Shown here piece after piece: positions 51,605 to 59,753 of a stretch of 64,000 nt of DNA. The stretch's first letter is position 1. Each line of letters opens with the position of its first letter. A model generated the notes under the pieces. The model searched no databases and was not told where the DNA came from. It worked only from the letters and a program-made list of their open reading frames with translations. The stretch is from Acetispira formosa (nom. nud.) (GTDB lineage: Bacteria > Desulfobacterota > Desulfarculia > Adiutricales > Adiutricaceae): assembly GCA_023525915.1 (NCBI GenBank), contig CP026657.1, positions 3,744,001 through 3,808,000 on the forward strand, read 5' to 3'. The position numbers and the translations under genes were made by a program.

Positions 51605-52348
51605 TTATATCGGCTTAACTGGCGCAATGCCGGTGGCCAGCCAGGCCGCCCAATCGCGGCGGCCGGCAGACATGGCCATTTCAGCGGACTTCGCCCAGTC
51701 ATAAGGCAGGTGAATTATTTCAGCCGCCCACTGCCTGTTTCTCTTTTCCGCCAGAACATATTTGGCATGAGGCGAGCCTGATTCCATGCTATGATCAGCG
51801 GGCAGATCGTCATGATAGGCCGGCAGCCCCACGCTTCCGGCGTTTATCACCAGGGGGCCGCCGGGGATCTGAATGATTCTGGGCAGATGTGAATGCCCGC
51901 AGACCACCAGGGAAGCTTTTCTGTTTTTCAGGGCTTCTTCAATCTCGCCGGCGCTTTTGATATATACACCCGATTCACTGACGGATTCCAGAAAATATCT
52001 CTCATCGGAATCCGGGGAGCCGTGAAAGGCCAGAATTTCATCAGTTTCAATTATTGCCGGCAATTTTTTTAGCCAAACCCGCTCTTCATCGCTAAGGTTC
52101 CGGCGCAGGTTGTTCATAGTGGTGGACGCGCCATCATCCGGCGCTGAAAGTTCGCGGTCGCCGTTGCCTCTGATATGGACGATATCTTTTCCGTTAAGGC
52201 GATTAAAGGTGCCGTGCGGGTCCAGGGGTCCGAAAAGGGTATCCCCCAGATTCCAGACCGCCCTGACTTTCCGCCTTTCAATATCCATTAATACGGCCGC
52301 CAGAGCCGGGGTGTTGCCGTGAATATCGGATATGAATGCATATTTCAT
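51605..52348 (-). CDS. Calcineurin-like metallophosphoesterase (YfcE-type)
   Basis: 247 residues. FISDIHGNTPAL, NLGDTLFGPLDP, IRGNGDRE, LAFHGSPDSDE and VVCGHSHLP form the complete two-metal site of YfcE/UPF0025-type phosphoesterases. NAGSVGLP follows, typical of the phosphodiesterase group. The substrate is unknown. It lies upstream of murJ, probably in one transcript, and divergent from rpsT. Confidence 0.9.
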   Translation of the reverse strand: MKYAFISDIHGNTPALAAVLMDIERRKVRAVWNLGDTLFGPLDPHGTFNRLNGKDIVHIRGNGDRELSAPDDGASTTMNNLRRNLSDEERVWLKKLPAIIETDEILAFHGSPDSDERYFLESVSESGVYIKSAGEIEEALKNRKASLVVCGHSHLPRIIQIPGGPLVINAGSVGLPAYHDDLPADHSMESGSPHAKYVLAEKRNRQWAAEIIHLPYDWAKSAEMAMSAGRRDWAAWLATGIAPVKPI

Positions 52349-52453
52349 GGTTGAATTATACCCCTGTTAAAGGCGGTTCATGTGGAAAATTAATGAAAAA
52401 TTCGTGAATTCCCTTAAAAGGCCCTGTTTGTCGCCGTCCCCGCTATTTTGTGA

Positions 52454-52483
52454 TTGACAATAGGGGCGGGAACTATATATAAT
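52454..52483 (+). promoter_or_regulatory. Promoter of rpsT
   Basis: TTGACA (52454-52459) and TATAAT (52478-52483), both perfect consensus with an 18-base spacer, 80 bases before the ribosomal protein gene. The start of transcription should fall near 52490. Confidence 0.85.
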
Positions 52484-52563
52484 CCCTTTTTGTCCTGACC
52501 AGGGTGTCGGGATTGATTTCATTGATTTGACCGCAAAGGTCTTTATACCAGAAGGAGGCTCTC

Positions 52564-52842
52564 TTGGCCAACCATAAATCCGCTCTGAAACGTGCCCGCC
52601 AGAGTGAAACTCGGCGGCTCCGCAATCGCATCAACAAAACGAAAGTGAAAAACGCCGTTAAGGCCGCCCGCGCCTCTATGGGCGAAACCGCTGAGATCAG
52701 TGCTGAAGCTTTGAAGAAGGCCATGTGTGCTCTTGACCGGGCCGCCAGCAAAGGTACGCTGCATCGCCGTAACGCTGCCCGCCGTATCGCCCGTCTGTCT
52801 AAACAGATGGCTGCCGCGCAGAAACAGCAGGCCGCCGCTTAA
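52564..52842 (+). CDS. rpsT: 30S ribosomal protein S20
   Basis: 92 residues. It starts with TTG at 52564 (TTG GCC AAC CAT AAA, with AGGAGGC upstream), a non-ATG start as is also common for S20 elsewhere. ANHKSALKRARQSETRRLRN and the basic helical body match S20 along its length, with an Ala/Gln tail. It binds 16S rRNA in the small subunit. It is a monocistronic gene with its own strong promoter. Confidence 0.96.
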   Translation: MANHKSALKRARQSETRRLRNRINKTKVKNAVKAARASMGETAEISAEALKKAMCALDRAASKGTLHRRNAARRIARLSKQMAAAQKQQAAA

Positions 52843-52995
52843 TACCTTACGGTACGGGATTCCCCGTCTGGTGACAGGTCTTCCCTGGTCTGTCGTGAGT
52901 CATTCAAACTGGATGGTTCACGTCAGGCCGGGGTATTTTTGTTTCTGGAAGTTTCAGGTGAAAGAGTGCCGTGGACGCTGAGGCCGCACTCCTTG

Positions 52996-53718
52996 CTATC
53001 CGCAGAATTTACGAACCTTCATCCACAGAAAAAGCGGGATGCGTGTCCAGCTTCTGAATCGGCTGGCTTCATTTATGTCCGGTAGCGGCTCACGAATTGA
53101 GGTTATGCCCAATTCGGCTTCTTCAATGGCAGCCGCATAATCTTCCAATGGCATGGACCAGCCCATGAAATGCATTTTTAAGCCGTTGATTTCTTCAGCC
53201 GCCTCAAATTTTTCACGGCCGTAATAGCTGCCCTCAATCATGAAAGGCGAATCCGGCTCCGAACCCGTAAAGCGGCCCCGATCCCGAAAGGGATGCACCA
53301 CGGATATGAACAAGGTTCCGCCCGGTTTCAGCAGCAGTCCGGCTTCCCGCACGGCGGCGGGCATATCTTCAATATCCATCAGCGAATTATAGGCCACCAC
53401 CAGATCAAAGCTCGATGACTTGAGGGGAAGGGCGGCCGCATCGGCCACCACATATTCATCCGCAGAATCAGCCTCACGCGCCGCCTCCACCATGGCCGGC
53501 ACAACATCACTGGCCGTGACCCGGAAGCCAAGTTTTTTCAGCTCCCGGCAGACGCGGCCCTCGCCACAGCCTATTTCCAATGCGCTCTTGCCGTCACCAG
53601 CTCCTATGTATTCAGCGAATGTTGCGCGGAAATGCCAGAAAGCGTCATGGCCCGGCTGTCTGGCCCATCTGATCCACTCTTCAGCCGTTTCCGTCCAATG
53701 TCGGCAGTCTGTTTTCAT
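52996..53718 (-). CDS. Class I SAM-dependent methyltransferase
   Basis: 240 residues. ALEIGCGEGRVCRELKKLGF is motif I, VTASDVVPAMVEAAREA follows, and DLVVAYNSLMDIEDMPAAVR EAGLLLKPGG completes the Methyltransf_11 core. The N-terminal TAEEWIRWARQPGHDAFWHF segment suggests a small-molecule methylase. Substrate unknown. It is convergent with rpsT and divergent from the AraC gene. Confidence 0.87.
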   Translation of the reverse strand: MKTDCRHWTETAEEWIRWARQPGHDAFWHFRATFAEYIGAGDGKSALEIGCGEGRVCRELKKLGFRVTASDVVPAMVEAAREADSADEYVVADAAALPLKSSSFDLVVAYNSLMDIEDMPAAVREAGLLLKPGGTLFISVVHPFRDRGRFTGSEPDSPFMIEGSYYGREKFEAAEEINGLKMHFMGWSMPLEDYAAAIEEAELGITSIREPLPDINEASRFRSWTRIPLFLWMKVRKFCG

Positions 53719-54080
53719 AAAGCCTCTTCACCTCCATCTCCAAGCCGGTCGGCTTCTAACGCCGGACGCTAATCAGCTTGTTCTAATTTATTCATATTCT
53801 ACTGACCGCATCTTGATACTGTCAAGCCACCCGAAGCCGGAATATCCGTATTTGGAATTGCCGGCGAAAAAGTTCGGGAGTTGAATAATTTCTTGGATTG
53901 GTATAGGATCTTCAACATATAAGGATACAACTGGCAATTACCGCAAGCACTGATTTTTGCCGGTATAGTTTTACATGATTTGCTTTAAAACGCTCGATAA
54001 TGAATACATCACCTCTCGGTTTGGGGATAAATGGGACAACTGAGCCGCTATCGGCATATGATATACAGGCAGGGTGAGAC
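53719..54080. other. Divergent intergenic region
   Basis: About 360 bases between the methyltransferase and the AraC gene. A weak plus-strand TTGGAT...ATATAA pair lies near 53893-53922, and AT-rich stretches are present on both sides. No RNA gene, repeat or small gene was recognised. Confidence 0.35.
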
Positions 54081-54977
54081 ATGACCAAAGCCGCCGCGAC
54101 AGATCAAGCTTTCCTGGCCCCCGCTTCGCATCCCTATCTGGAGATAAGAACCACTCTGTCCAGTGGTCTGCCCTATGCTGATCACTTTCATTCAGATTTT
54201 TCCGTCGGCCTGATTTTAGATGGAACCACGCTTTTTCACTGTTCCGGGCAGAAGTATATTGCCAGGAAAGGTGATATTGTGCTGATTGAATCGGGGGTGG
54301 CGCATAGCTGTAACCCGATTGAGGGAGGGCCGCGAAGTTATCATATGATTTATCTGGAAGCTGACTGGTGCCTTGATCTTTTGGGAGCATTGACGATAAA
54401 CCGGCCCTCGCTTTCAGCCGACTGTTCAGGGCAGGTTGACTGTGCGCCGGAAAAAAAATACTCCGGCGGACAGGTGCTGGTGAATAATGGCGAGAGGGTG
54501 GTGCGTGACCCATCACTTTTTGAAACACTGAAACTGATGGTTGAAACCATTCGCGCGGCCGGAAGTGTGCCCGAGGTGGAAGCGCGCCTGACCTTTAGTG
54601 AGCTTTTGGGCCGTTATTGTCACTTGGAGGCCGGGGCGGGGACCGCCGGTTGGCTGGCTGAAGGAGCCAGGAAAATGTTTGATCGCGATCCTGAACATCC
54701 GCTTAAAGTTGAGGAGGCGGCCCGACGGCTTGGCCTGAGGCGGGAATATTTCACCCGCGCTTTCCGGCGCAGCACCGGCTTGTCCCCCGGCAGTTATCAT
54801 CACTGCTCAAGAATAATGGCGGCCAGGCGGCTGCTGCGGCGCGGCGTTTCCATAGTCGAGGCCGCCCTGGCCTCAGGCTATGCCGACCAGAGCCATTTTC
54901 ACCGCATGTTCGTAAAATATGTTTCCGCCACCCCGCGCCAGTATCTTCTCAACAGGTCACATTCAGGCAAGAAATAG
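54081..54977 (+). CDS. AraC-family transcription regulator (cupin sensor)
   Basis: 298 residues. The N-terminal cupin (HFHSDFSVGLILDGTTLFHC, ARKGDIVLIESGVAHSCNP) holds a ligand pocket with histidines. The C-terminal pair of helix-turn-helix motifs (KVEEAARRLGLRREYFTRAF RRSTGLSPGSYHH and IVEAALASGYADQSHFHRMF VKYVSATPRQYL) is complete. A LysE-type exporter gene follows 44 bases downstream on the same strand. This arrangement is typical: AraC regulator controlling its amino-acid exporter. Confidence 0.92.
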   Translation: MTKAAATDQAFLAPASHPYLEIRTTLSSGLPYADHFHSDFSVGLILDGTTLFHCSGQKYIARKGDIVLIESGVAHSCNPIEGGPRSYHMIYLEADWCLDLLGALTINRPSLSADCSGQVDCAPEKKYSGGQVLVNNGERVVRDPSLFETLKLMVETIRAAGSVPEVEARLTFSELLGRYCHLEAGAGTAGWLAEGARKMFDRDPEHPLKVEEAARRLGLRREYFTRAFRRSTGLSPGSYHHCSRIMAARRLLRRGVSIVEAALASGYADQSHFHRMFVKYVSATPRQYLLNRSHSGKK

Positions 54978-55021
54978 AGAGCCGGTCCATATTAATCTGC
55001 CTCCCATGAAGGAGGCGAACC

Positions 55022-55660
55022 ATGAACGCTCTTGAAATATTTCCACCCGCCTTTCCGGCCCTGGCCCTGGCCCATTTCCTGGCCCTTCTCAGCCCCGGCC
55101 CTGATTTTTTTCTCATCATCGGACACAGCCTCCGCCACCGCCTGCGGGGCAGCGCTTTAATATGCGTGGGCATTGCCGTTGGCAACGCTTTATATATTGC
55201 GCTGGCCATTGTCGGCTGGTCGGGCCTGAAGCAATACCCCCAGGTCTATCGGGGGCTGGAACTGGCCGGAGCCGTCTATTTGATCTGGATGGGCCTGATG
55301 CTCTGGCGTTCAGGCCGTCGGCCGGGCGAAATGAAATTCAGGGAACACCATGCCTTGAGCTTTGGGGCCCAGTTTCTGGTGGGACTGGGTTCGGCCGTGC
55401 TCAATCCCAAAAACATGATTTTTTACCTGACGCTGATGACTGTGATCGTGGGGGCCGAAGCTACTTTCAGGCAGCAGGCCACAGCCGGTCTATGGATGTT
55501 TTCGGTGGTTTTGCTGTGGGACTTGGCCATAAGCTATGGCCTGTCGCGCCCTGGTGTCCAGGGTATGCTGAAAACAGCCGTGCCGCTTCTGGAAAAAGCG
55601 GCCGGGCTGGTGCTGATGATTATCGCTGTTGGTATCCTCTACACTTTTTTTCGTATGTGA
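55022..55660 (+). CDS. LysE/RhtB-family amino-acid exporter
   Basis: 212 residues from ATG 55022 (GGAGG upstream). FLALLSPGPDFFLIIGHSLR is the LysE/RhtB N-terminal signature, followed by six membrane helices, GAVYLIWMGLMLWRSG and GLGSAVLNPKNMIFYLTL. It exports amino acids or related compounds through the inner membrane. It is probably controlled by the adjacent AraC protein. Confidence 0.92.
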   Translation: MNALEIFPPAFPALALAHFLALLSPGPDFFLIIGHSLRHRLRGSALICVGIAVGNALYIALAIVGWSGLKQYPQVYRGLELAGAVYLIWMGLMLWRSGRRPGEMKFREHHALSFGAQFLVGLGSAVLNPKNMIFYLTLMTVIVGAEATFRQQATAGLWMFSVVLLWDLAISYGLSRPGVQGMLKTAVPLLEKAAGLVLMIIAVGILYTFFRM

Positions 55661-56099
55661 CGGACGATTCTGATTGTGGCTTTTTCCCTGGAACTCATGG
55701 CCACAGCCTGCCGCCGGAGTCGCCATAAGGAAGAAACACCTCAAGGCATGAATTGACGTCACTCCACCTATACCCGTTAAATTATACGCAATTTATGAGA
55801 TTAGAGCATATTTCATATTTTCAGGCCAGCTTTTTGAAAATAATGAAATTCAATACCATATGTAGTGTAATTGTGGTTTTATCTTGTAATTTGTAGTATA
55901 ATTATATATAATATCTAAGCTTGCATGACGATCGACAAATGATCTGGTTTTTTCAGTGGGTCCAGCCCTGTGCGGAACATGCATAGCCACCGCCACGGGG
56001 CGCCGCTCTTAATGCGATTATGGCCGCCGTACTTGAAATATTACGGGAAACCGCCACCTAGACGTAGTCCCGTGCGGACCACGCACATGGGGTAGGGAA
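55661..56099 (+). other. Intergenic region with a possible structured leader (about 55965-56096)
   Basis: The first 280 bases are AT-rich with no gene. The last ~130 bases are GC-rich and fold into several hairpins: CTGTGC/GCATAG around GGAACAT, CCGTA/TTACGG near 56030, and CCCGTGCG/CGCACATGGGG near 56070. Two of these share GTGCGGAxCAxGCA. They end just before the chemoreceptor-like GTG start and may form a regulatory 5' leader. No known riboswitch class matches. Confidence 0.45.
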
Positions 56100-57746
56100 G
56101 TGAAGCTTAGTACAAAAATCCTTTCCGGGTTTATTGCCATAAATATGGTGGTTATGGCTCTATCCACCTTTATTTTCTTCCTGATGCGCCCCGTCAAGGA
56201 GGATTTATCATGGCTGGAGACCAGTTTCTCCCCGCTCATGGGTATTGTCAGCGACATACAATACGGCGCGGCTTTGGAAAATTCAGCTTATTCAACTTTT
56301 GGCTTTACCGCTGATAAGAATACTTTGGCCGAAGCCCGCAAGCATGGGGCTGAGGTGCGGTTCAGGCTCGACTTACTGAGAGAGGCCTCCAGTTCATCCG
56401 CTTTTGCGCGTATGCCGGAACTGGGTGAGGCGATTTCAGCCGTAAACGCGGCGTATGCCCGGTATTCAGATAATGCCGCCGCCTTTGTTTCAGTTGCGGC
56501 GCATATAGACGGCGCTTTAAAGGATATGGAAGAGGCCCGCCGGGTATACAGGGATAATGGCCTGGCCTGGCTGGTGAATATGAGCCGGTCAGGCGATGGG
56601 GAATTGGAATCCGCTCTTGCTCTGGCAGCCGGAGCCGATGAGGTGTTGCTGGCGGCCAGGGCCGCTTATATGAATGGCGACCCGGCCGGTCTGGCCGGTC
56701 CCCGGGAGGCCGCCATGGATCTGGCCCGCCGGCTCGGGGCCCTGGCCCTGTCAGTGGATTTTGTTTCACCTGATGGAGCGATGGCCAGAAGAGGGTTGGC
56801 TGAAATGGAGCACAGCGCCGCCGGTCTGGCGTCGTCCATAGATTCCCTCCAGGAATGTCTCCGTCAGCGGCTGGATTTTGAACGCGGGAGCGCCGCTCTT
56901 CTGGCCGGTCTGTCTGATTCGGCTGAGACGCTGGCCGGTGTGGCCGGAGGCATTAATGGCCGGGTGGCGGCCAGGGCGGCGGAAGCCATGCGGACTGCCG
57001 CTCTTTTGCTGGCCGGCGGGCTGGCCTCCGTCTTTTTGCTGAGCGGGCTGATGTCCTGCCTGATAATCAGAAACATTGCCGGGTGCCTTAATCATCTGGT
57101 AAGCGTTCTGGACGACGACGCCCACAGCGTTGAGGATGCGGCCGGGCGTCTGGGCGGGGCGGCCCAGATGATGGCTGAAGGTTCAGCCAGGAATTCGGCT
57201 GGCCTGGAAGAGGCGGCCACGGCCCTGTCGCAGGTTTCATCAATGACCATGCGCGGCTCCGACAATGTTTCGGAAGCTCGGGGCGTTTTGGAAAAAGCTT
57301 CTGAATCCGCGGCCAGGGCCGGTGAACTGCTCGGCCGGGCTCCGGCCGGGGCCGACGAGGAAGACAGCCGGGTGAGGGAGATGACCGCCTGCGCGGCGGC
57401 CGCCTACAAGGTTTTCCTGGAAGTTCAGGAGCAGGTGGGCCGGGTCAATGAAATCCTTGAGAGAATGGCCTCAGATTCACAGGAGCAGGCCTCCGGCATC
57501 AAGCTGATCAATGAGGCCATTGGCGAAGTGGACAGGGTGACCCGTTCAGGGGCTTCGGCCGCCGATGACGTTGCCGCCTCGGCTGTGCATTTATCGGGCA
57601 AGGCTGATGACCTCATTGACGCGGTCAACGATCTGTCAACCCTTGTTCATGGAGCCGGAGGGGTGCTCTGCCGCTCGTCCTCCGCCAAAAGCAAGCTGGC
57701 CCGTAAAGTGGAGGTGAAAGCCCTGCCGGTGGCGGAGGTCTCATAG
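56100..57746 (+). CDS. Chemoreceptor-like protein lacking the signalling tip
   Basis: 548 residues from GTG 56100 (AGGGAA upstream). Membrane helix 1 is at about 8-30. A helical sensor (about 35-290) follows with a four-helix-bundle/HBM-like pattern, and membrane helix 2 is at about 300-325 (LLLAGGLASVFLLSGLMSCL). The cytoplasmic part resembles methyl-accepting proteins (ARNSAGLEEAATALSQVSSM, then MASDSQEQASGIKLINEAIG). The central hairpin that binds CheA/CheW is absent, and the two helices are joined by an Ala/Glu linker. It is unlikely to signal to CheA directly. Possible roles are a decoy, a helper within receptor arrays, or a decaying gene. Confidence 0.85.
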   Translation: MKLSTKILSGFIAINMVVMALSTFIFFLMRPVKEDLSWLETSFSPLMGIVSDIQYGAALENSAYSTFGFTADKNTLAEARKHGAEVRFRLDLLREASSSSAFARMPELGEAISAVNAAYARYSDNAAAFVSVAAHIDGALKDMEEARRVYRDNGLAWLVNMSRSGDGELESALALAAGADEVLLAARAAYMNGDPAGLAGPREAAMDLARRLGALALSVDFVSPDGAMARRGLAEMEHSAAGLASSIDSLQECLRQRLDFERGSAALLAGLSDSAETLAGVAGGINGRVAARAAEAMRTAALLLAGGLASVFLLSGLMSCLIIRNIAGCLNHLVSVLDDDAHSVEDAAGRLGGAAQMMAEGSARNSAGLEEAATALSQVSSMTMRGSDNVSEARGVLEKASESAARAGELLGRAPAGADEEDSRVREMTACAAAAYKVFLEVQEQVGRVNEILERMASDSQEQASGIKLINEAIGEVDRVTRSGASAADDVAASAVHLSGKADDLIDAVNDLSTLVHGAGGVLCRSSSAKSKLARKVEVKALPVAEVS

Positions 57747-57766
57747 CCTATGAGGCCGGGCCGTCA

Positions 57767-57937
57767 GCAATTCTCAAAGTAGACGGCGATTTCAAAATAG
57801 CAGGTCGACCCGAGAGGGGAGACGGAGCGCCAGCGACTGGTTTTGAAGGCAAAGCAGCCCGTTGCAGAGCAAAAACCACGCTTTTTGCGTAGCTGTGAGA
57901 TGCAAGTTCAAGGGAAAAAGTTTACTTTGAGAACTGC
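57767..57937. repeat. MITE-like element with 18-bp inverted ends and flanking direct repeats
   Basis: GCAATTCTCAAAGTAGAC (57767-57784) matches the complement of GTTTACTTTGAGAACTGC (57920-57937) at 16 of 18 positions. The element is flanked by the direct repeat GGCCGGGCCGTCA (57754-57766 and 57938-57950). The 171-base interior has no gene. Thirteen-base direct repeats are long for a target duplication, so other origins remain possible. Confidence 0.6.
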
Positions 57938-58030
57938 GGCCGGGCCGTCAGTTTCCTTGCGGTCCAAAGTTCCGGGACAGGTCATTGAGGCACAAGATAT
58001 GGTGCCGGGTGGTTCCTGTTAAAAAATATA

Positions 58031-58059
58031 TTGAATTCTGATTTACATTTTGCTATACT
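58031..58059 (+). promoter_or_regulatory. Promoter of the orphan cobalamin riboswitch transcript
   Basis: TTGAAT (58031-58036) and TATACT (58054-58059) with a 17-base spacer, about 10 bases before the first riboswitch. It looks functional. Confidence 0.75.
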
Positions 58060-58068
58060 TTTTTCATC

Positions 58069-58254
58069 AGGTATTCGGATGATCCGAATAAAAAGGGAAT
58101 CCCGTGAAAATCGGGAACGGGCCCGCCGCTGTAACCGGGAATGAATACGGAAGCGCCAAGGCGCTGAAACCACTGGCTGAATAGCCGGGAAGGTTCCGAT
58201 TCAGAGTCTTTAAAGACATACCGGAAGTCAGAAGACCTGCCTGATGTTATACCT
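58069..58254 (+). promoter_or_regulatory. Cobalamin riboswitch 1 of a tandem pair
   Basis: P1 is AGGTAT (58069-58074) with ATACCT (58249-58254). The conserved blocks are in order: AGGGAATCCCGTGAAAATCG GGAACGGGCCCGCCGCTGTAACC, ACCACTGGCTGAATAGCCGG GAAGG, and CCGGAAGTCAGAAGACCTGC C. All main cobalamin-class elements are present. A terminator follows at 58307. Confidence 0.9.
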
Positions 58255-58306
58255 AATACTTCCCCGCGGAATCGGGAAGCAGGCGACTTGAGTGGATACA
58301 GGGCAT

Positions 58307-58341
58307 CCCGGGTTAACATTAAATTGTTGATTCGGGTTTTT
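58307..58341 (+). terminator. Expression-platform terminator of riboswitch 1
   Basis: CCCGGGTTAACA pairs along its length with TGTTGATTCGGG (three wobble pairs), and TTTTT follows. It fits a cobalamin-controlled terminator. Confidence 0.7.
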
Positions 58342-58536
58342 GCGGTTTATTGGCGAATAGTTCCTCCTGAAAACCGTGCCCGGCGCCTCTTTCAGATCTA
58401 TATCGCGGCCGGTGCCTTGGGGCGCCGGATCGATGCGGCGGCAGGGACGCCGATATCATGGGAGAAAACAGTGACGCGATAATTGGATCGCGCAGTGAAT
58501 TATGGAGGTGTACGACTTAGCCATTGGCCATTGGTT

Positions 58537-58746
58537 GTTCAAGGTAGGGAACCCTGTGAAAATCAGGAACGGGCCCGCCGCTGTAACCGGGGACGAAAAC
58601 GGCGAGAGGTATCAGAACCTCAGGCTGATACGGATGTTATTACCGGACACATCCGGCGGAATATCAGCCGAAAGCCACTGGCGGAGCAATCCGCTGGGAA
58701 GGCGCCGCAAGTAGAGTGAGCCGGAAGTCAGAAAACCTTCTTGAAC
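58537..58746 (+). promoter_or_regulatory. Cobalamin riboswitch 2 of a tandem pair
   Basis: P1 is GTTCAAGGT (58537-58545) with ACCTTCTTGAAC (58735-58746, one bulge). Conserved blocks: AGGGAACCCTGTGAAAATCA GGAACGGGCCCGCCGCTGTAACC, GCCACTGGCGGAGCAATCCG CTGGGAAGG and GCCGGAAGTCAGAAAACC. It differs from copy 1 outside the core. The stretch between the copies (58342-58536) holds no intact gene. Confidence 0.9.
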
Positions 58747-58764
58747 TATTCTTTGTCCGCCTGA

Positions 58765-58896
58765 GGCGCTCGTCGCGTCTTCATCAACGAAGTCTGGCAG
58801 CTGGTCACTGTTCAGGCCTGGTTGGAAAATGAAGATGGCGATGGAGGCCGGAAAAGGGCTCGTGGATCAAGCCTGGCGCAAAAGCTCATGGAATAA
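58765..58896 (+). pseudogene. Residual 3' end of a gene behind the tandem riboswitches
   Basis: A frame that opens after a TGA at 58762-58764 and closes with TAA at 58894-58896 encodes ARRVFINEVWQLVTVQAWLE followed by NEDGDGGRKRARGSSLAQKL ME. It has no start codon and no ribosome site, but its composition looks coding. It is probably the tail of the gene once controlled by the riboswitches. Family not recognised. Confidence 0.35.
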
Positions 58897-58947
58897 GGGC
58901 GTCCCTGAGTGTTTTTCGGTCTGGTTTAAAGCCGGATCGGATTGATA

Positions 58948-58988
58948 AGAGATGCAGCCGGGCTTCTACCTCCCCCGGTTGCATCTCT
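58948..58988 (+). terminator. Intrinsic-type hairpin after the riboswitch region
   Basis: AGAGATGCAGCCGGG pairs with CCCGGTTGCATCTCT (one wobble) over an 11-base loop. It likely ended the lost gene's transcript. Confidence 0.65.
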
Positions 58989-59222
58989 AAGTTCTACTCC
59001 TATCTTTTTTGTCTTATCAAACAATCTTCCTATCAAAACACAACTTGCCTGTTAAAGGGCCGGCTTTAAGCCGGCCCTTCCTTTTTAATTCCGGCAGTGA
59101 TGCCGGCCAGGTCTGGAAATTATTACCGGCGTACGAGCAATCTGCCTTGAACAGGTGGCCGCCAGTTCCGTGGAAAGCCTTTTGGGAACCATATACTTTA
59201 ATTGCAATGAACCCATTGACCC

Positions 59223-59314
59223 GCCTGGAGCCGGGGAATGTTTTTTGTCCCGTCTCCGTTCCGGGGGGTCTTTAGTCACGGAGACGGGACAAAAAACATT
59301 CCCCGGCTCCAGGC
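59223..59314. repeat. Long palindromic element B1
   Basis: A perfect 37-bp stem (59223-59259 with 59278-59314) with an 18-base loop TCCGGGGGGTCTTTAGTC. The stem begins GCCTGGAGCCGGGGAATG and contains TTTTTTGTCCCGTCTCCGT. It is related to element B2, 51 bases on, in opposite orientation. No gene inside. Confidence 0.85.
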
Positions 59315-59365
59315 TCTCACAGGGGCCGGGCGCACTTTCCAGCCCTGGGGGAAGCCAACCATGTA

Positions 59366-59447
59366 GCCGCCGGGAGAAATGTTTTGGCCCGGATTCGTGA
59401 CTAAGACCCCCGGAACGAATCCGGGCCAAAACATTTCTCCCGGCGGC
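59366..59447. repeat. Long palindromic element B2 (inverted relative of B1)
   Basis: A perfect 33-bp stem (59366-59398 with 59415-59447) with a 16-base loop GACTAAGACCCCCGGA, which is the reverse complement of B1's loop apart from single-base indels. The stem includes GAGAAATGTTTTGGCCCG. Stem sequences of B1 and B2 have drifted apart, but each remains perfectly paired. No gene inside. Confidence 0.85.
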
Positions 59448-59753
59448 GGTCACTCGCTTTTCCGCAATTGCAACATTAACCATATATTGGCGTTAAGTGC
59501 TTTAATTTATTGATTAATAATATTATTACAAGTTGAATATATAGTTCCCAAATTTTAACACATGCCCCGGACGGCTGATTTTTATCATGCCTATGGCCAT
59601 TATTTTGAAGCGGAAAGACCATGGCCGACAGATGCATCACTATTTTCTCCTTGCCTAATGCTCTCGCTCTCACCACACTTGTCATCCGGCGACTCTTTAC
59701 AAATCAGGATAGAGTTGATACCATCTTTGATAAACATCAATGAGGTGACAGTT

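Noticed and set aside
52843..52995. Terminator or RNA gene after rpsT
   Set aside because: GC-rich inverted stretches (GACAG/CTGTC and CCCCG/CGGGG) are present, but no clean hairpin with a T-run could be drawn, so it is not listed as a feature.
55965..56096. c-di-GMP (GEMM-I) riboswitch before the chemoreceptor-like gene
   Set aside because: A CACGCACA string occurs, but the other conserved blocks are missing or misplaced, and too little space remains before the start codon.
58288..58482. 64-codon frame between the two riboswitches
   Set aside because: It begins inside the expression platform of riboswitch 1, spans the terminator and has no ribosome site.
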